Shown here piece after piece: positions 7,008 to 13,472 of a stretch of 13,472 nt of DNA. Below the pieces are notes generated by a model. That model saw only the letters and a list, made by a program, of their open reading frames with translations. It had not been told where the DNA came from and made no database searches. The stretch covers positions 1 through 13,472 of the forward strand of contig JAXHVA010000105.1 of the NCBI GenBank assembly GCA_034189035.1. Reading direction: 5' to 3'. The position numbers and the translations under genes are program-made. The DNA comes from JAUXFK01 sp034189035. Lineage in GTDB: Bacteria; Desulfobacterota; UBA8473. Every line of letters starts with the position of its first letter. The stretch's first letter is position 1.

Positions 7008-8054
7008 CTAGTTCAGAACAATTCCCAGGACTGTCCCAAGCACGGTAACAGGCGTTTGTTCCTGTATTCCCTCAGCTGCCTTGTTCATATTCTTAATGGC
7101 CTTCTTTGCCTCAGTATACAGGGTATCATCAGAAGTGAGTTTTCCAAGCGCCCCCTCTCCTCTTTCTATCCTTTTTGTTATTTTTTTAAGGTTTTCAATG
7201 GCATCTCTGCCCTCGTCATAAAGGGATTTGTCAGCAACAAGGCTGCCGATCGTCCCCTCTCCTCTTTCTATCTTTAAAGCGATATTGTGGAGGCTTTTTA
7301 TTGCCTCTATAGTCTGGTCATACAGAAATTTATCAGCAACCAGCTTTCCAAGAAGACCTTCCTCATTATCGATTTTATTCACCACAGTATTTATTGTAGC
7401 GAAGGTATCATCGATATTTTCAGATACGCCGGTCAGGTCCTCTGAAATCTCTTCAAAATGTGCCAATATCCTATTGAATCGCTCTTTGTTTTCTCGTACC
7501 TGGTAACTCAGATCTGCGGTTAAATTCTCTACACTATCAAAGGTGTTTTTCAAAGATTGCTCGCCTTCTTTCCCGCCAAATACCCTGTTTAACGAGATAG
7601 TAACTCGTTTGATATCTGAAGCAACAGAGTTCATTTGATTGAAGAAGTGATCGATGTCGACCATGGATTCCCCCTGATAGATCTGACCGTTTGGCTTGAT
7701 TGTATCTTCTTTTAGGCCTGGTTTGATTTCTATGTACTTTTCTCCTAGGAGTCCTTCTGATTTCACAAAGACCAGGGAATCAACAGGAACTTTCATTTGA
7801 AGAGGAATTCGAAGGGTCACTTTTGCCCTGTTGTTTTCAAGGATAATCTCCTCAACTCTGCCTACTTGAACCCCTGCGATTCTCACTGGTGACTTTTTTA
7901 AAAGTCCTGCGGCAGATTCCAGCTTTGTATATATATTATAACCGAGCGCTCCTCCAAACCCGAATTTTTCTATGTTTACAGTCATATAAGCCAGGACAAG
8001 GATGCCGAGAAACATAAATAAGCCTACCTTTGCCTCAGTGGATATCCTCTTCAT
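7008..8054 (-). CDS. mlaD: MlaD-type MCE-domain lipid transport protein
   Basis: A 348-aa substrate-binding subunit of an MlaFED-type ABC transporter. One N-terminal transmembrane helix (about residues 10-27, VGLFMFLGILVLAYMTV) anchors it in the inner membrane, with the rest in the periplasm. An MCE domain follows at about 38-113 (KLESAAGLLKKSPVRIAGVQVGRVEEI and VFVKSEGLLGEKYIEIKPG, described here in parts). Beyond it lies a long helical region (about 135-230), then three tandem 34-residue repeats at 233-334 and a short hydrophobic tail (TVLGTVLGIVLN). It is much longer than E. coli MlaD (about 180 aa) and closer to the long forms seen in other phyla. The start is certain: AGGAGG lies 7 nt before the ATG. 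It is 18 nt downstream of mlaF. Confidence 0.9.
   Translation of the reverse strand: MKRISTEAKVGLFMFLGILVLAYMTVNIEKFGFGGALGYNIYTKLESAAGLLKKSPVRIAGVQVGRVEEIILENNRAKVTLRIPLQMKVPVDSLVFVKSEGLLGEKYIEIKPGLKEDTIKPNGQIYQGESMVDIDHFFNQMNSVASDIKRVTISLNRVFGGKEGEQSLKNTFDSVENLTADLSYQVRENKERFNRILAHFEEISEDLTGVSENIDDTFATINTVVNKIDNEEGLLGKLVADKFLYDQTIEAIKSLHNIALKIERGEGTIGSLVADKSLYDEGRDAIENLKKITKRIERGEGALGKLTSDDTLYTEAKKAIKNMNKAAEGIQEQTPVTVLGTVLGIVLN
7053..7358 (-). repeat. Three tandem 34-aa repeats in MlaD C-terminus
   Basis: Residues 233-266, 267-300 and 301-334 of MlaD are three copies of a 34-residue unit with the pattern GxLGKLVADKxLYD, then AIxxLxxI, then IERGE. Copies one and two match most closely; the third has diverged (LTSDDTLY) and lost the IERGE end. 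Each probably forms a loop plus a long helix, which would extend the periplasmic arm in 34-residue steps. Confidence 0.8.
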
Positions 8055-8072
8055 TGTAAATCCTCCTGTTTA

Positions 8073-8858
8073 TTATCCTTTGGTTATTGGGCCTTCGGAT
8101 CTTCCCTGAATAAACTGCTGTACCACTTCGTTCTTTGAATTTCTTATCTCATCCGGCGTACCCACTTCAATAATCTTCCCCTGATATAACATGGCAATCC
8201 TGTTTGCGATTTTGTAAGCACTTACCATGTCATGGGTGATGGCGATAGAGGTAACCTTCAATTTTTCCCTCAGCTGGATTATCAACTCATTAATTGCATC
8301 GGCCATTATCGGATCCAAGCCCGTGGTTGGTTCATCATAGAGAAGGATTTTCGGCTCCATGGCGATTGCCCTTGCCAAGCTGACCCTCTTTTTCATACCG
8401 CCACTCAGCTCTGATGGCATTAATTCATCAATTCCATCGAGACCCACCATCTTGAGCTTTTCTTTTACTATATCCCTGATCTCATTCTTCGTCAGCCGTG
8501 TGTGCTGTTTCAGTCCAAAACCAACATTTTCCCATACTGGCATAGAATCGAACAGGGCACCGAACTGAAAGAGCATGCCGAATCTCTTCCTCATTTTATT
8601 GAGATTCCTCTCATTGAATGAGACGATATCCTCACCATTTATATATATACTTCCCCTGTCCGGCTTTATTAGGCCGATGATACACTTGATAAGCACACTC
8701 TTTCCAGAACCGCTTCTGCCGATTACGACCATGTCCTCGCTGCGCTTTACCTCAAGGTTTAATCCCTGAAGAACTCGGTTTTTCCCGAAAGACTTAAACA
8801 GGTCTCTGATAACGATCACATCGTCTGGGTAGAGGTCTTTTGTGTCATCTTGTGGCAT
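8073..8858 (-). CDS. mlaF: Mla-type ABC transporter ATP-binding protein
   Basis: A 261-aa cytoplasmic ATPase that powers the MlaE permease. All nucleotide-binding motifs are intact: Walker A GRSGSGKS at 47-54, Q-loop Gln98 in LFQFGALFDS (a sequence typical of the MlaF/Ttg2A group), signature LSGGM at 151-155, Walker B ILLYDEP at 171-177 with Glu176, D-loop GLD, and switch His209 in ITHDM. Length is normal. The ATG has AAAGGA about 7 nt upstream. The gene is 18 nt before mlaD but 197 nt after mlaE, an unusual gap for this set that contains a promoter-like signal (see 8876-8908). MlaF may therefore be expressed both from the alr promoter and from its own. Confidence 0.95.
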   Translation of the reverse strand: MPQDDTKDLYPDDVIVIRDLFKSFGKNRVLQGLNLEVKRSEDMVVIGRSGSGKSVLIKCIIGLIKPDRGSIYINGEDIVSFNERNLNKMRKRFGMLFQFGALFDSMPVWENVGFGLKQHTRLTKNEIRDIVKEKLKMVGLDGIDELMPSELSGGMKKRVSLARAIAMEPKILLYDEPTTGLDPIMADAINELIIQLREKLKVTSIAITHDMVSAYKIANRIAMLYQGKIIEVGTPDEIRNSKNEVVQQFIQGRSEGPITKG

Positions 8859-8875
8859 ATTTTCCTTTATTCAAA

Positions 8876-8908
8876 ATGAGTAAATACTCATCAGCAGATC
8901 TATGTCAA
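8876..8908 (-). promoter_or_regulatory. Candidate internal promoter with 16-bp palindromic operator
   Basis: On the minus strand a perfect TTGACA (-35; plus 8903-8908) is followed after 16 nt by TATTTA (a weak -10; plus 8881-8886), about 23 nt before the mlaF ATG. Fully covering the -10 is a perfect palindrome, ATGAGTA-AA-TACTCAT (8876-8891). The half-site TACTCAT fits the NarL heptamer pattern TACYYMT, but the two half-sites point outward, the reverse of the classical 7-2-7 NarL arrangement. A repressor or activator bound here could separate control of mlaFD and the lipoprotein gene from alr-mlaE. Confidence 0.45.
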
Positions 8909-9055
8909 TCATTACAGTTATTATCCTTTTTATTAATCAATATAAGAACAAGTTGATTAATTGTTTTACAAAAATTCTTTTTTTAATAAACAGTGATGTA
9001 TTAGTTATTTAAAATCTGGTTCTTTCATATTTGTGAATCTTTAGCTCAATAGTTA

Positions 9056-9817
9056 CTAAAACAAAAACGCAGTAATAAAATAGTTGGATATAAGGATAAG
9101 CAAAGATGAAAGAACAACGGCTTTTGTAGTGGCCTTACCTACCCCTTCGGCCCCTCCCATGGTATGGAACCCTTGATAGCAACTTATAATAGCGATTATC
9201 ATACCAAATACACAGGCCTTGATCAAACCGATATATATGTCTTCCAGGTCCATATAATCCCAGGTTCTTTTTTTATAAACCTCGGAATTTTGCTCCAATA
9301 TGTATACACTTACTATAAATCCACCAAATATACCCACAATATCGGAGAAGATAATCAGTACAGGCATTACGAATAGAGCAGCAAGAAACCTTGGGACAAT
9401 AAGGTACTTGATCGGGTTGGTGGCAAGGGTATTCAGCGCATCGATCTGTTCGGTTACTTTCATGGTTCCCAATTCAGCAGCCATTGCAGCCCCAACCCTC
9501 CCTGACACCATTAATCCGGAAAATACTGGCCCCAGCTCTCTTACCATGGCCAGAGCAACAACTGTGCCTACAAATGCCTCAGCATGGAACTTCTGAAAGC
9601 CCGAGTAACTCTGCAAGGCGAAAACCATTCCAATAAATATCGACATTATGAAGACAACGAAAAAGGAATTGATTCCCACATATTCCATCTGCACTAAAGT
9701 GTTTTTCAGGTTAAGTGGTGGACGGAATGTCCAAATCAGGGTGTTTACAAAGAGAATCACTATCTTCCCAGCCTCTTCAAAAAAAACGATTGTCTTTAAA
9801 ACCAATAGATTACGCAT
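9056..9817 (-). CDS. mlaE: Mla-type lipid ABC transporter permease
   Basis: A 253-aa inner-membrane permease of the MlaE family, which forms the lipid channel with MlaF and MlaD. It has about five to six hydrophobic segments, around residues 8-30, 47-69, 83-110, 138-172, 196-214 and 234-252. The conserved core includes ELGPVFSGLMVSGRVGAAMA from residue 94, continuing to EQIDAL (123-128), with the family-typical GGAEGVGKATTKAVV at 221-235. The ATG directly abuts the alr stop (TAGATG, no gap), with AAAGGGG about 7 nt upstream inside the alr 3' end. This indicates translational coupling of envelope lipid transport to alanine racemase. Length and motifs are normal. Confidence 0.95.
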   Translation of the reverse strand: MRNLLVLKTIVFFEEAGKIVILFVNTLIWTFRPPLNLKNTLVQMEYVGINSFFVVFIMSIFIGMVFALQSYSGFQKFHAEAFVGTVVALAMVRELGPVFSGLMVSGRVGAAMAAELGTMKVTEQIDALNTLATNPIKYLIVPRFLAALFVMPVLIIFSDIVGIFGGFIVSVYILEQNSEVYKKRTWDYMDLEDIYIGLIKACVFGMIIAIISCYQGFHTMGGAEGVGKATTKAVVLSSLLILISNYFITAFLF

Positions 9818-10969
9818 CTATACCCCTTTGCCGATCTCCTTTCCATCTTTTATATAAACCCTAGGAACCCGTCTGCTCAAATTACAGAAGACCTCATAGG
9901 ATATGGTACCGATCTTTTTTGCAATATCATCAGCAGCGATCTCGCAATCCCCTTGTCTGCCAATCAAGACCACCTCATCCCCCTCTTTTACATTGGGAAC
10001 ATCCGTCACATCAACCATTATCATATCCATGCACACGGAGCCCACGACTGGCGACTTTTTGCCTCTGATCAGGACTGATCCGCAATTGGAAAGGAGCCTG
10101 TTGTATCCATCTGCATAACCGATGGGGAGTGTACCTATACTCGATTGTGTTCGGGTTCTAAAAGTCCTTCCATAGCTAATTCCATAGCCAGAAGAAACCC
10201 TCTTTATATGGGCGATCTCTGTTTTTAGACGCATAACAGGTTTCAACTCTATCATGTCAGCAAACCTGGGGCAAGGATATGCCCCATAGAGCATCAGTCC
10301 TGGGCGAACCGTATTACAAGAGGAAGGAAGCATATCAGTCGTTGCACTGCTGTTTGCAATATGCATTAAAGGGGGTGAAATACCGAGTTTTTTTATCTCT
10401 TTTAGAGAGTCCTCAAATCTTTTGATCTGTAAAGATGCGAAGCATTTATCTTCGGGGCTGTCTCCAGAAGCAGTTGAAAGATGTGAGAGTACGCCTTCTA
10501 TCTCTATATTACTCAGTGTCTTTAGAGAAGTGAAAAAACGCCTCAATCCTTCCGGCAATATCCCAACCCTTCCCATACCTGTGTCTATCTTTACATGAAC
10601 CTTGATTTTCCTATTTAAACTCTTGCCCCTGTCTGAAAGACTCCGAGCTGTATGGAGGTCGTAAATTACAGGGGTGAGCTTGTATTCGAATGTCTCTTCA
10701 ACCTGCCCTTTAAAGATGCCGTTCAAGATGATAATTGGTATCTTAATACCCGCCTTTCTCAGGGCGATAGCCTCTTCACATATGGCAACCCCAAGCAGAT
10801 CTACCCCTAATTCCTCAAGCTCCTTTGATAAGAATAGGGCACCATGACCATATCCGTCTGCTTTAACCACAGCCAGTATCCGGGTATTGATGTCTACTCT
10901 ATTTCTGATTTGTATATAGTTGAACCTGAATGCATCCAGGTCGATTTCAGCAACTGTGGGTCGGTTCAT
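9818..10969 (-). CDS. alr: Alanine racemase
   Basis: A PLP-dependent enzyme that makes D-alanine for peptidoglycan. The 383-aa protein has the N-terminal barrel with the cofactor lysine in AVVKADGYGHG (Lys36), MGRVG at 132-136, HIANSSATTD at 203-212, and the C-terminal domain with the second catalytic base Tyr266 in GISYGRTF. GYADGY (284-289) and CMDMIMVDVTD (313-323) follow. Length is normal and nothing essential is missing. The ATG has AGCAGGA 7-8 nt upstream, in a leader nearly identical to that of mlaD (shared ACAGNAGGATTTACAATGAA). It is the first gene of the minus-strand alr-mlaE-mlaF-mlaD-lipoprotein operon and is divergent from the LuxR-type regulator. Confidence 0.96.
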   Translation of the reverse strand: MNRPTVAEIDLDAFRFNYIQIRNRVDINTRILAVVKADGYGHGALFLSKELEELGVDLLGVAICEEAIALRKAGIKIPIIILNGIFKGQVEETFEYKLTPVIYDLHTARSLSDRGKSLNRKIKVHVKIDTGMGRVGILPEGLRRFFTSLKTLSNIEIEGVLSHLSTASGDSPEDKCFASLQIKRFEDSLKEIKKLGISPPLMHIANSSATTDMLPSSCNTVRPGLMLYGAYPCPRFADMIELKPVMRLKTEIAHIKRVSSGYGISYGRTFRTRTQSSIGTLPIGYADGYNRLLSNCGSVLIRGKKSPVVGSVCMDMIMVDVTDVPNVKEGDEVVLIGRQGDCEIAADDIAKKIGTISYEVFCNLSRRVPRVYIKDGKEIGKGV

Positions 10970-11264
10970 TGTAAATCCTGCTGTATGATTTCAATTTAAG
11001 AATGTTAAATAATGGATTAATCCCTTTGTGTCAAGGTGTTTTTAAGAATATGCTAATATATCCAGTTTTCATAACAAAAGAAAAGCGTTTTTCATAAGAG
11101 GTTAAGTTTTTTATAGAATATTCCGAAATAGAATAAAGAGGGCAATAGCCTATTAAAGAGCGTAATTTTAAAAATTGCTTCTATTCTTATTAGATATGTT
11201 GATAATTTAGATTAAACAATACTAAAGATTGTATTTGATTTTTGAGATAAAAAAGGAGACTTTC
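10970..11264. other. Divergent intergenic region, alr and LuxR-type gene
   Basis: About 295 AT-rich bases holding the start signals of two divergent units. The alr side has a fair promoter (see 11006-11034). On the plus side no convincing sigma-70 pair was found; TTGATA at about 11199-11204 lacks a well-spaced -10. A TTG at 11229 lies in frame with the regulator but has no ribosome binding site. No other gene or RNA is seen. Confidence 0.5.
11006..11034 (-). promoter_or_regulatory. Candidate alr promoter with 10-bp palindrome in spacer
   Basis: On the minus strand TTGACA (plus 11029-11034) and TATTTA (plus 11006-11011) are spaced by 17 nt, with the alr ATG about 36 nt downstream. The -35 is perfect and the -10 is weak. 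Inside the spacer lies the perfect palindrome GGATTAATCC (11014-11023), which could be an operator. The same TTGACA plus TATTTA combination precedes mlaF. Confidence 0.5.
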
Positions 11265-12047
11265 TTGACTACAGATGATTCCTTTAAGGGGAAGAGACGA
11301 GATGGAATAAAGGTGTTCTTTTGCTATGAAGACGAGGTTTTTCTTGATAAGGTAATAGATACTTTGCAAAAATCAAGAGATATAAACGTGATAGGCTCTT
11401 GTAATAGTCTGAAAGGTATTTTCAATATATTGAGAGTTCCAAAGGCCAAACCTGACATATTCTTTATAAGCCTCTCAATAGCAAAAGAGATCGTAGGCCT
11501 TGGTTGTAAAAAGGTCAAAGATATTAAAAAACTTACGAAAAAAAACAGGTTGATCGTCCTTGGCGAGTTTTTTTATTTGGAAGACGTAGTTCTCTTGATC
11601 AACGGAGGGGTAAAGGGATACATTTTGAGCGATGCACCTCTTCCATGTTTTGAACAGAGTGTTCGCTCTGTATATGCTGGTGAGATATGGCTGGATCGCT
11701 CCATCGTCTCAAGAGCACTCGATCTTTCACTTGATTTAGATCAATGCTCACCTGGAGGTCAGGGACCAACCGAAGTTTACAATAACAGATTGAGCAGTAT
11801 CTCTAAGCGGGAGTGGGAGATATTGGAGCTTATTTCTCGAGGATATAGGAATGAAGATATAGCAGACTCTCTATTTATAAGCATTATGACAGTAAAGACT
11901 CATGTGAAGAACATCTTTAGAAAACTCGAATGTAAAGGGAGGCTGGAGGCAGCTCTGCTTTTTATTGAGCATTCCAAGGAGAGATTTTACAGGAATTCAA
12001 AAGAAGGGTTTTCGAAAATTATATATAGCTTAAAGAAGATCCGATGA
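11265..12047 (+). CDS. LuxR/NarL-type regulator with degenerate receiver domain
   Basis: A 260-aa transcription factor. Residues 176-234 form a LuxR-type HTH (ISKREWEILELISRGY, then DIADSLFISIMTVKTHVKNI). The N-terminal part (about 15-125) follows the receiver fold, with an acidic pair in FFCYEDEVF and the late strand GYILSDA. The key residues are replaced: the phospho-acceptor position in PDIFFISLS is Ser69, the Thr position in LIVLGEF is Gly100, and the Lys position in GYILSDA is Ser122. It is therefore probably not controlled by phosphorylation. A basic tail of about 25 residues follows the HTH. The start chosen is TTG at 11265 because AAAAGGAG lies 6 nt upstream; the frame also runs to a TTG at 11229 with no such site. 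It is divergent from alr, so alr-mla control is plausible but inferred. Confidence 0.9.
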   Translation: MTTDDSFKGKRRDGIKVFFCYEDEVFLDKVIDTLQKSRDINVIGSCNSLKGIFNILRVPKAKPDIFFISLSIAKEIVGLGCKKVKDIKKLTKKNRLIVLGEFFYLEDVVLLINGGVKGYILSDAPLPCFEQSVRSVYAGEIWLDRSIVSRALDLSLDLDQCSPGGQGPTEVYNNRLSSISKREWEILELISRGYRNEDIADSLFISIMTVKTHVKNIFRKLECKGRLEAALLFIEHSKERFYRNSKEGFSKIIYSLKKIR

Positions 12048-12108
12048 ACAGCTGATAGAGTCAGTTGAGGATTATCAATTAATCTAAGTAAAATCTGAAG
12101 TACTATCT

Positions 12109-12146
12109 TTAACAAAAATCAGCGGCTAGCCGCTGATTTTTGTTAA
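12109..12146. terminator. Bidirectional terminator, 38-bp perfect palindrome
   Basis: A perfect palindrome centred between 12127 and 12128. Its GC core is AGCGGCTAGCCGCT, flanked by AAAAATC on the left and GATTTTT on the right, and it extends to TTAAC/GTTAA. It therefore provides a GC-rich stem followed by a U-tract on both strands. It sits between the convergent regulator gene (stop at 12047) and the TPR gene (stop at 12157) and should terminate both. Confidence 0.92.
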
Positions 12147-12156
12147 TAGATAATAT

Positions 12157-13472
12157 CTATTCGTAGTGCTTCGACATGAGCTTTTTATAATAAGAAGACT
12201 CTCTAATATTTTGCAGATCCCTGTCTTTTGATAGAATTTCCCAGTCTTTAAAGCCTTTGAGAACAGCCTTTTTAAGCCAAATAACAGCTCTATCCCCTCT
12301 GTTTTGTATAGCATAAATGCAGGCAATATTATAATAGGCATCTACGATATTAGGATAGAGCTCTATCTTCTTTTTGAGTATAGATATAGCCATTTCGTAT
12401 TTCTTCATCTTTGTGTAAACAATACCAAGTTCATTTAATGCATTGCCAAACTCTGGTTTATAAGTTAGGGCCTTCTTGAATTCAGCTTCTGCTCGATCCA
12501 GATAACCCCCTGTCTTATAGATATTTCCAAGTTTATAATGGAGGGTGGCATTTTCCGGGTTGTATTTCAATACTTCCTTGTAAAGGGTCTCTGCTTCATT
12601 AAGCATTCTCTCATTATAATAGATAGTTGCTAGGGTGTAGCGATATCCAAGGTTATCAGGATCCATGCGAAGGGCGTTTTTGAACTGTGCGATGGCCTCT
12701 TTTATCATACCTTCTTTATTATAGAGGTTCCCAAGTATGTAGTGTAAATTTGAATTATCGGGATTTATATCCAGTGTTTTTTTGAATTGTATGATGGCGT
12801 GTTTTTGCAACCCCTTCTTCAAATAAGTAGAGCCCAGGCCTTCATATGCTTTTCCATGAGCAGGGTCTAAATTCACTGCCTTTTGATAAGCAGCTATGGC
12901 ATCGTCTAACATCCCCTTTTTGTTATATGACTTACCAAGATTATAGTATGTATTTGCATATAGAGGTGATAGTTCTGTTGCCGCTAGAAATTCTGCTATT
13001 GCTTCATCTTCCATTCCTTTTTCTGCATAAGCATATCCGAGGTTGTTGTGCGTCTTGGGGTTGTCTGGGTCGATAGTCAGTGCTTTTTTTGTTTCTTCGA
13101 TAGCCTCATCTATCATCCCTTTTCGGATATAGCTGGATGCAAGATTACTTCGCGCGGCTGCATAGTAAGGGTAGAGATGTATTGCCTTCTTAAATTCAAC
13201 GATGGATTCGTCGACCCGATTTATTTCCTGATAAATACATCCGAGGTTGTTGTGCGTCTTGGGGTTGTCTGGGTCGATAGTCAGTGCTTTTTTTGTTTCT
13301 TCGATAGCCTCATCCATCATCCCTCTCATAAAATAGGCATATCCAACAGAGGCATGAGTTCTTGCCTTATTCGGTGATTTTTTCACACAGTCCTTCCAGA
13401 GGGTCAAGTCATTTTGCCAGATTTTATTTCTCTGGTATGTCCCTATAGCCAGAATAAGGGCAATGAAGACAA
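12157..13472 (-). CDS. TPR membrane protein, C-terminal part (5' partial)
   Basis: The frame is open to the right window edge, so 437 residues of a longer protein are seen. A TTG at 13405-13407 is not a convincing start: the frame continues upstream as VFIALILAIGTYQRNKIWQN, a hydrophobic segment followed by the join typical of bacterial multi-membrane proteins with C-terminal TPRs (TMTC-like or ArnT/PMT-like, from memory). Then come LTLWKDCVKKSPNKA and eleven consecutive 34-residue TPRs, from ARTHASVGYAYF through VDAYYNIACIYA, each with the usual GxAY...A...P pattern. The tail resembles the common ending WEILSKDRDLQNIR...YYKKLM. Such proteins are often membrane-bound glycosyltransferase-like factors, but the N-terminal domain is outside the window, so the function is open. 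Two of the repeats share near-identical DNA (13035-13120 and 13239-13324). Confidence 0.88.
   Translation of the reverse strand, partial: VFIALILAIGTYQRNKIWQNDLTLWKDCVKKSPNKARTHASVGYAYFMRGMMDEAIEETKKALTIDPDNPKTHNNLGCIYQEINRVDESIVEFKKAIHLYPYYAAARSNLASSYIRKGMIDEAIEETKKALTIDPDNPKTHNNLGYAYAEKGMEDEAIAEFLAATELSPLYANTYYNLGKSYNKKGMLDDAIAAYQKAVNLDPAHGKAYEGLGSTYLKKGLQKHAIIQFKKTLDINPDNSNLHYILGNLYNKEGMIKEAIAQFKNALRMDPDNLGYRYTLATIYYNERMLNEAETLYKEVLKYNPENATLHYKLGNIYKTGGYLDRAEAEFKKALTYKPEFGNALNELGIVYTKMKKYEMAISILKKKIELYPNIVDAYYNIACIYAIQNRGDRAVIWLKKAVLKGFKDWEILSKDRDLQNIRESSYYKKLMSKHYE
13035..13120 (-). repeat. 86-bp direct repeat in TPR gene, copy 1
   Basis: Identical to 13239-13324 except at one position (13111 T versus 13315 C). 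The offset is 204 bp, exactly two 34-residue TPR units, so the reading frame is kept. Both copies encode the stretch EAIEETKKALTIDPDNPKTH with its flanks. Confidence 0.95.
13239..13324 (-). repeat. 86-bp direct repeat in TPR gene, copy 2
   Basis: Partner of 13035-13120 with a single base difference. The silent identity at third codon positions shows recent duplication or gene conversion rather than selection on the protein alone. Confidence 0.95.

Noticed and set aside
8876..8891. Classical NarL 7-2-7 site
   Set aside because: The heptamers fit the pattern, but their orientation is outward rather than inward, so I report only an operator-like palindrome.
11229..11264. N-terminal extension of the LuxR-type regulator from TTG 11229
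   Set aside because: A strong AAAAGGAG falls inside the extension and points to the TTG at 11265.
1..13472. CRISPR array, tRNA, rRNA or known riboswitch
   Set aside because: No regularly spaced repeats outside coding TPR/MlaD repeats, no cloverleaf and no recognisable riboswitch core were seen by eye.

Overview
The window reads as chromosomal DNA of a Gram-negative, AT-rich bacterium. A complete MlaE-MlaF-MlaD lipid-transport set and a lipoprotein with a lipobox imply an outer membrane. The order alr-mlaE-mlaF-mlaD, the purH-purD-purE cluster and a long TPR protein fused to a membrane domain best suit a Desulfobacterota (former Deltaproteobacteria) or similar lineage. That assignment is inference; no rRNA or lineage marker is present.

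Layout. 1-198: a GC-rich, frameshifted and truncated IS1634-like transposase remnant (minus strand). 199-965: AT-rich, gene-free DNA with several dyads. 966-5124, minus strand: a purine operon transcribed purH, purD, an unrecognised 260-aa gene, purE, with an ATGA overlap and a 4-nt gap binding the unknown gene to its neighbours. 5125-5469: intergenic region that should carry the pur promoter. 5470-10969, minus strand: alr, mlaE, (197-nt gap with its own promoter-like signal and a 16-bp palindrome), mlaF, mlaD, then a 506-aa lipoprotein with many WPLF/FPLY-type motifs. 10970-11264: divergent intergenic region. 11265-12047, plus strand: a LuxR/NarL-type regulator whose receiver-like domain lacks the phosphorylation residues. 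12109-12146: a 38-bp perfect palindrome serving as a bidirectional terminator. 12157-13472, minus strand: the C-terminal part, with eleven TPRs, of a membrane protein that runs off the right edge.

How the genes work together. PurH, PurD and PurE are steps of de novo IMP synthesis. Alr supplies D-alanine for peptidoglycan, and MlaEFD is the inner-membrane ATPase/permease/MCE complex that moves phospholipid between the membranes, so that operon is about the cell envelope. The motif-repeat lipoprotein, last in that operon, is a candidate outer-membrane partner (no mlaA, mlaB or mlaC is visible). The divergent pseudo-receiver regulator is a candidate controller of the alr-mla operon. The most novel elements are this lipoprotein, the unknown protein embedded in the pur operon, and the regulator with the operator-like palindrome inside the mla operon.
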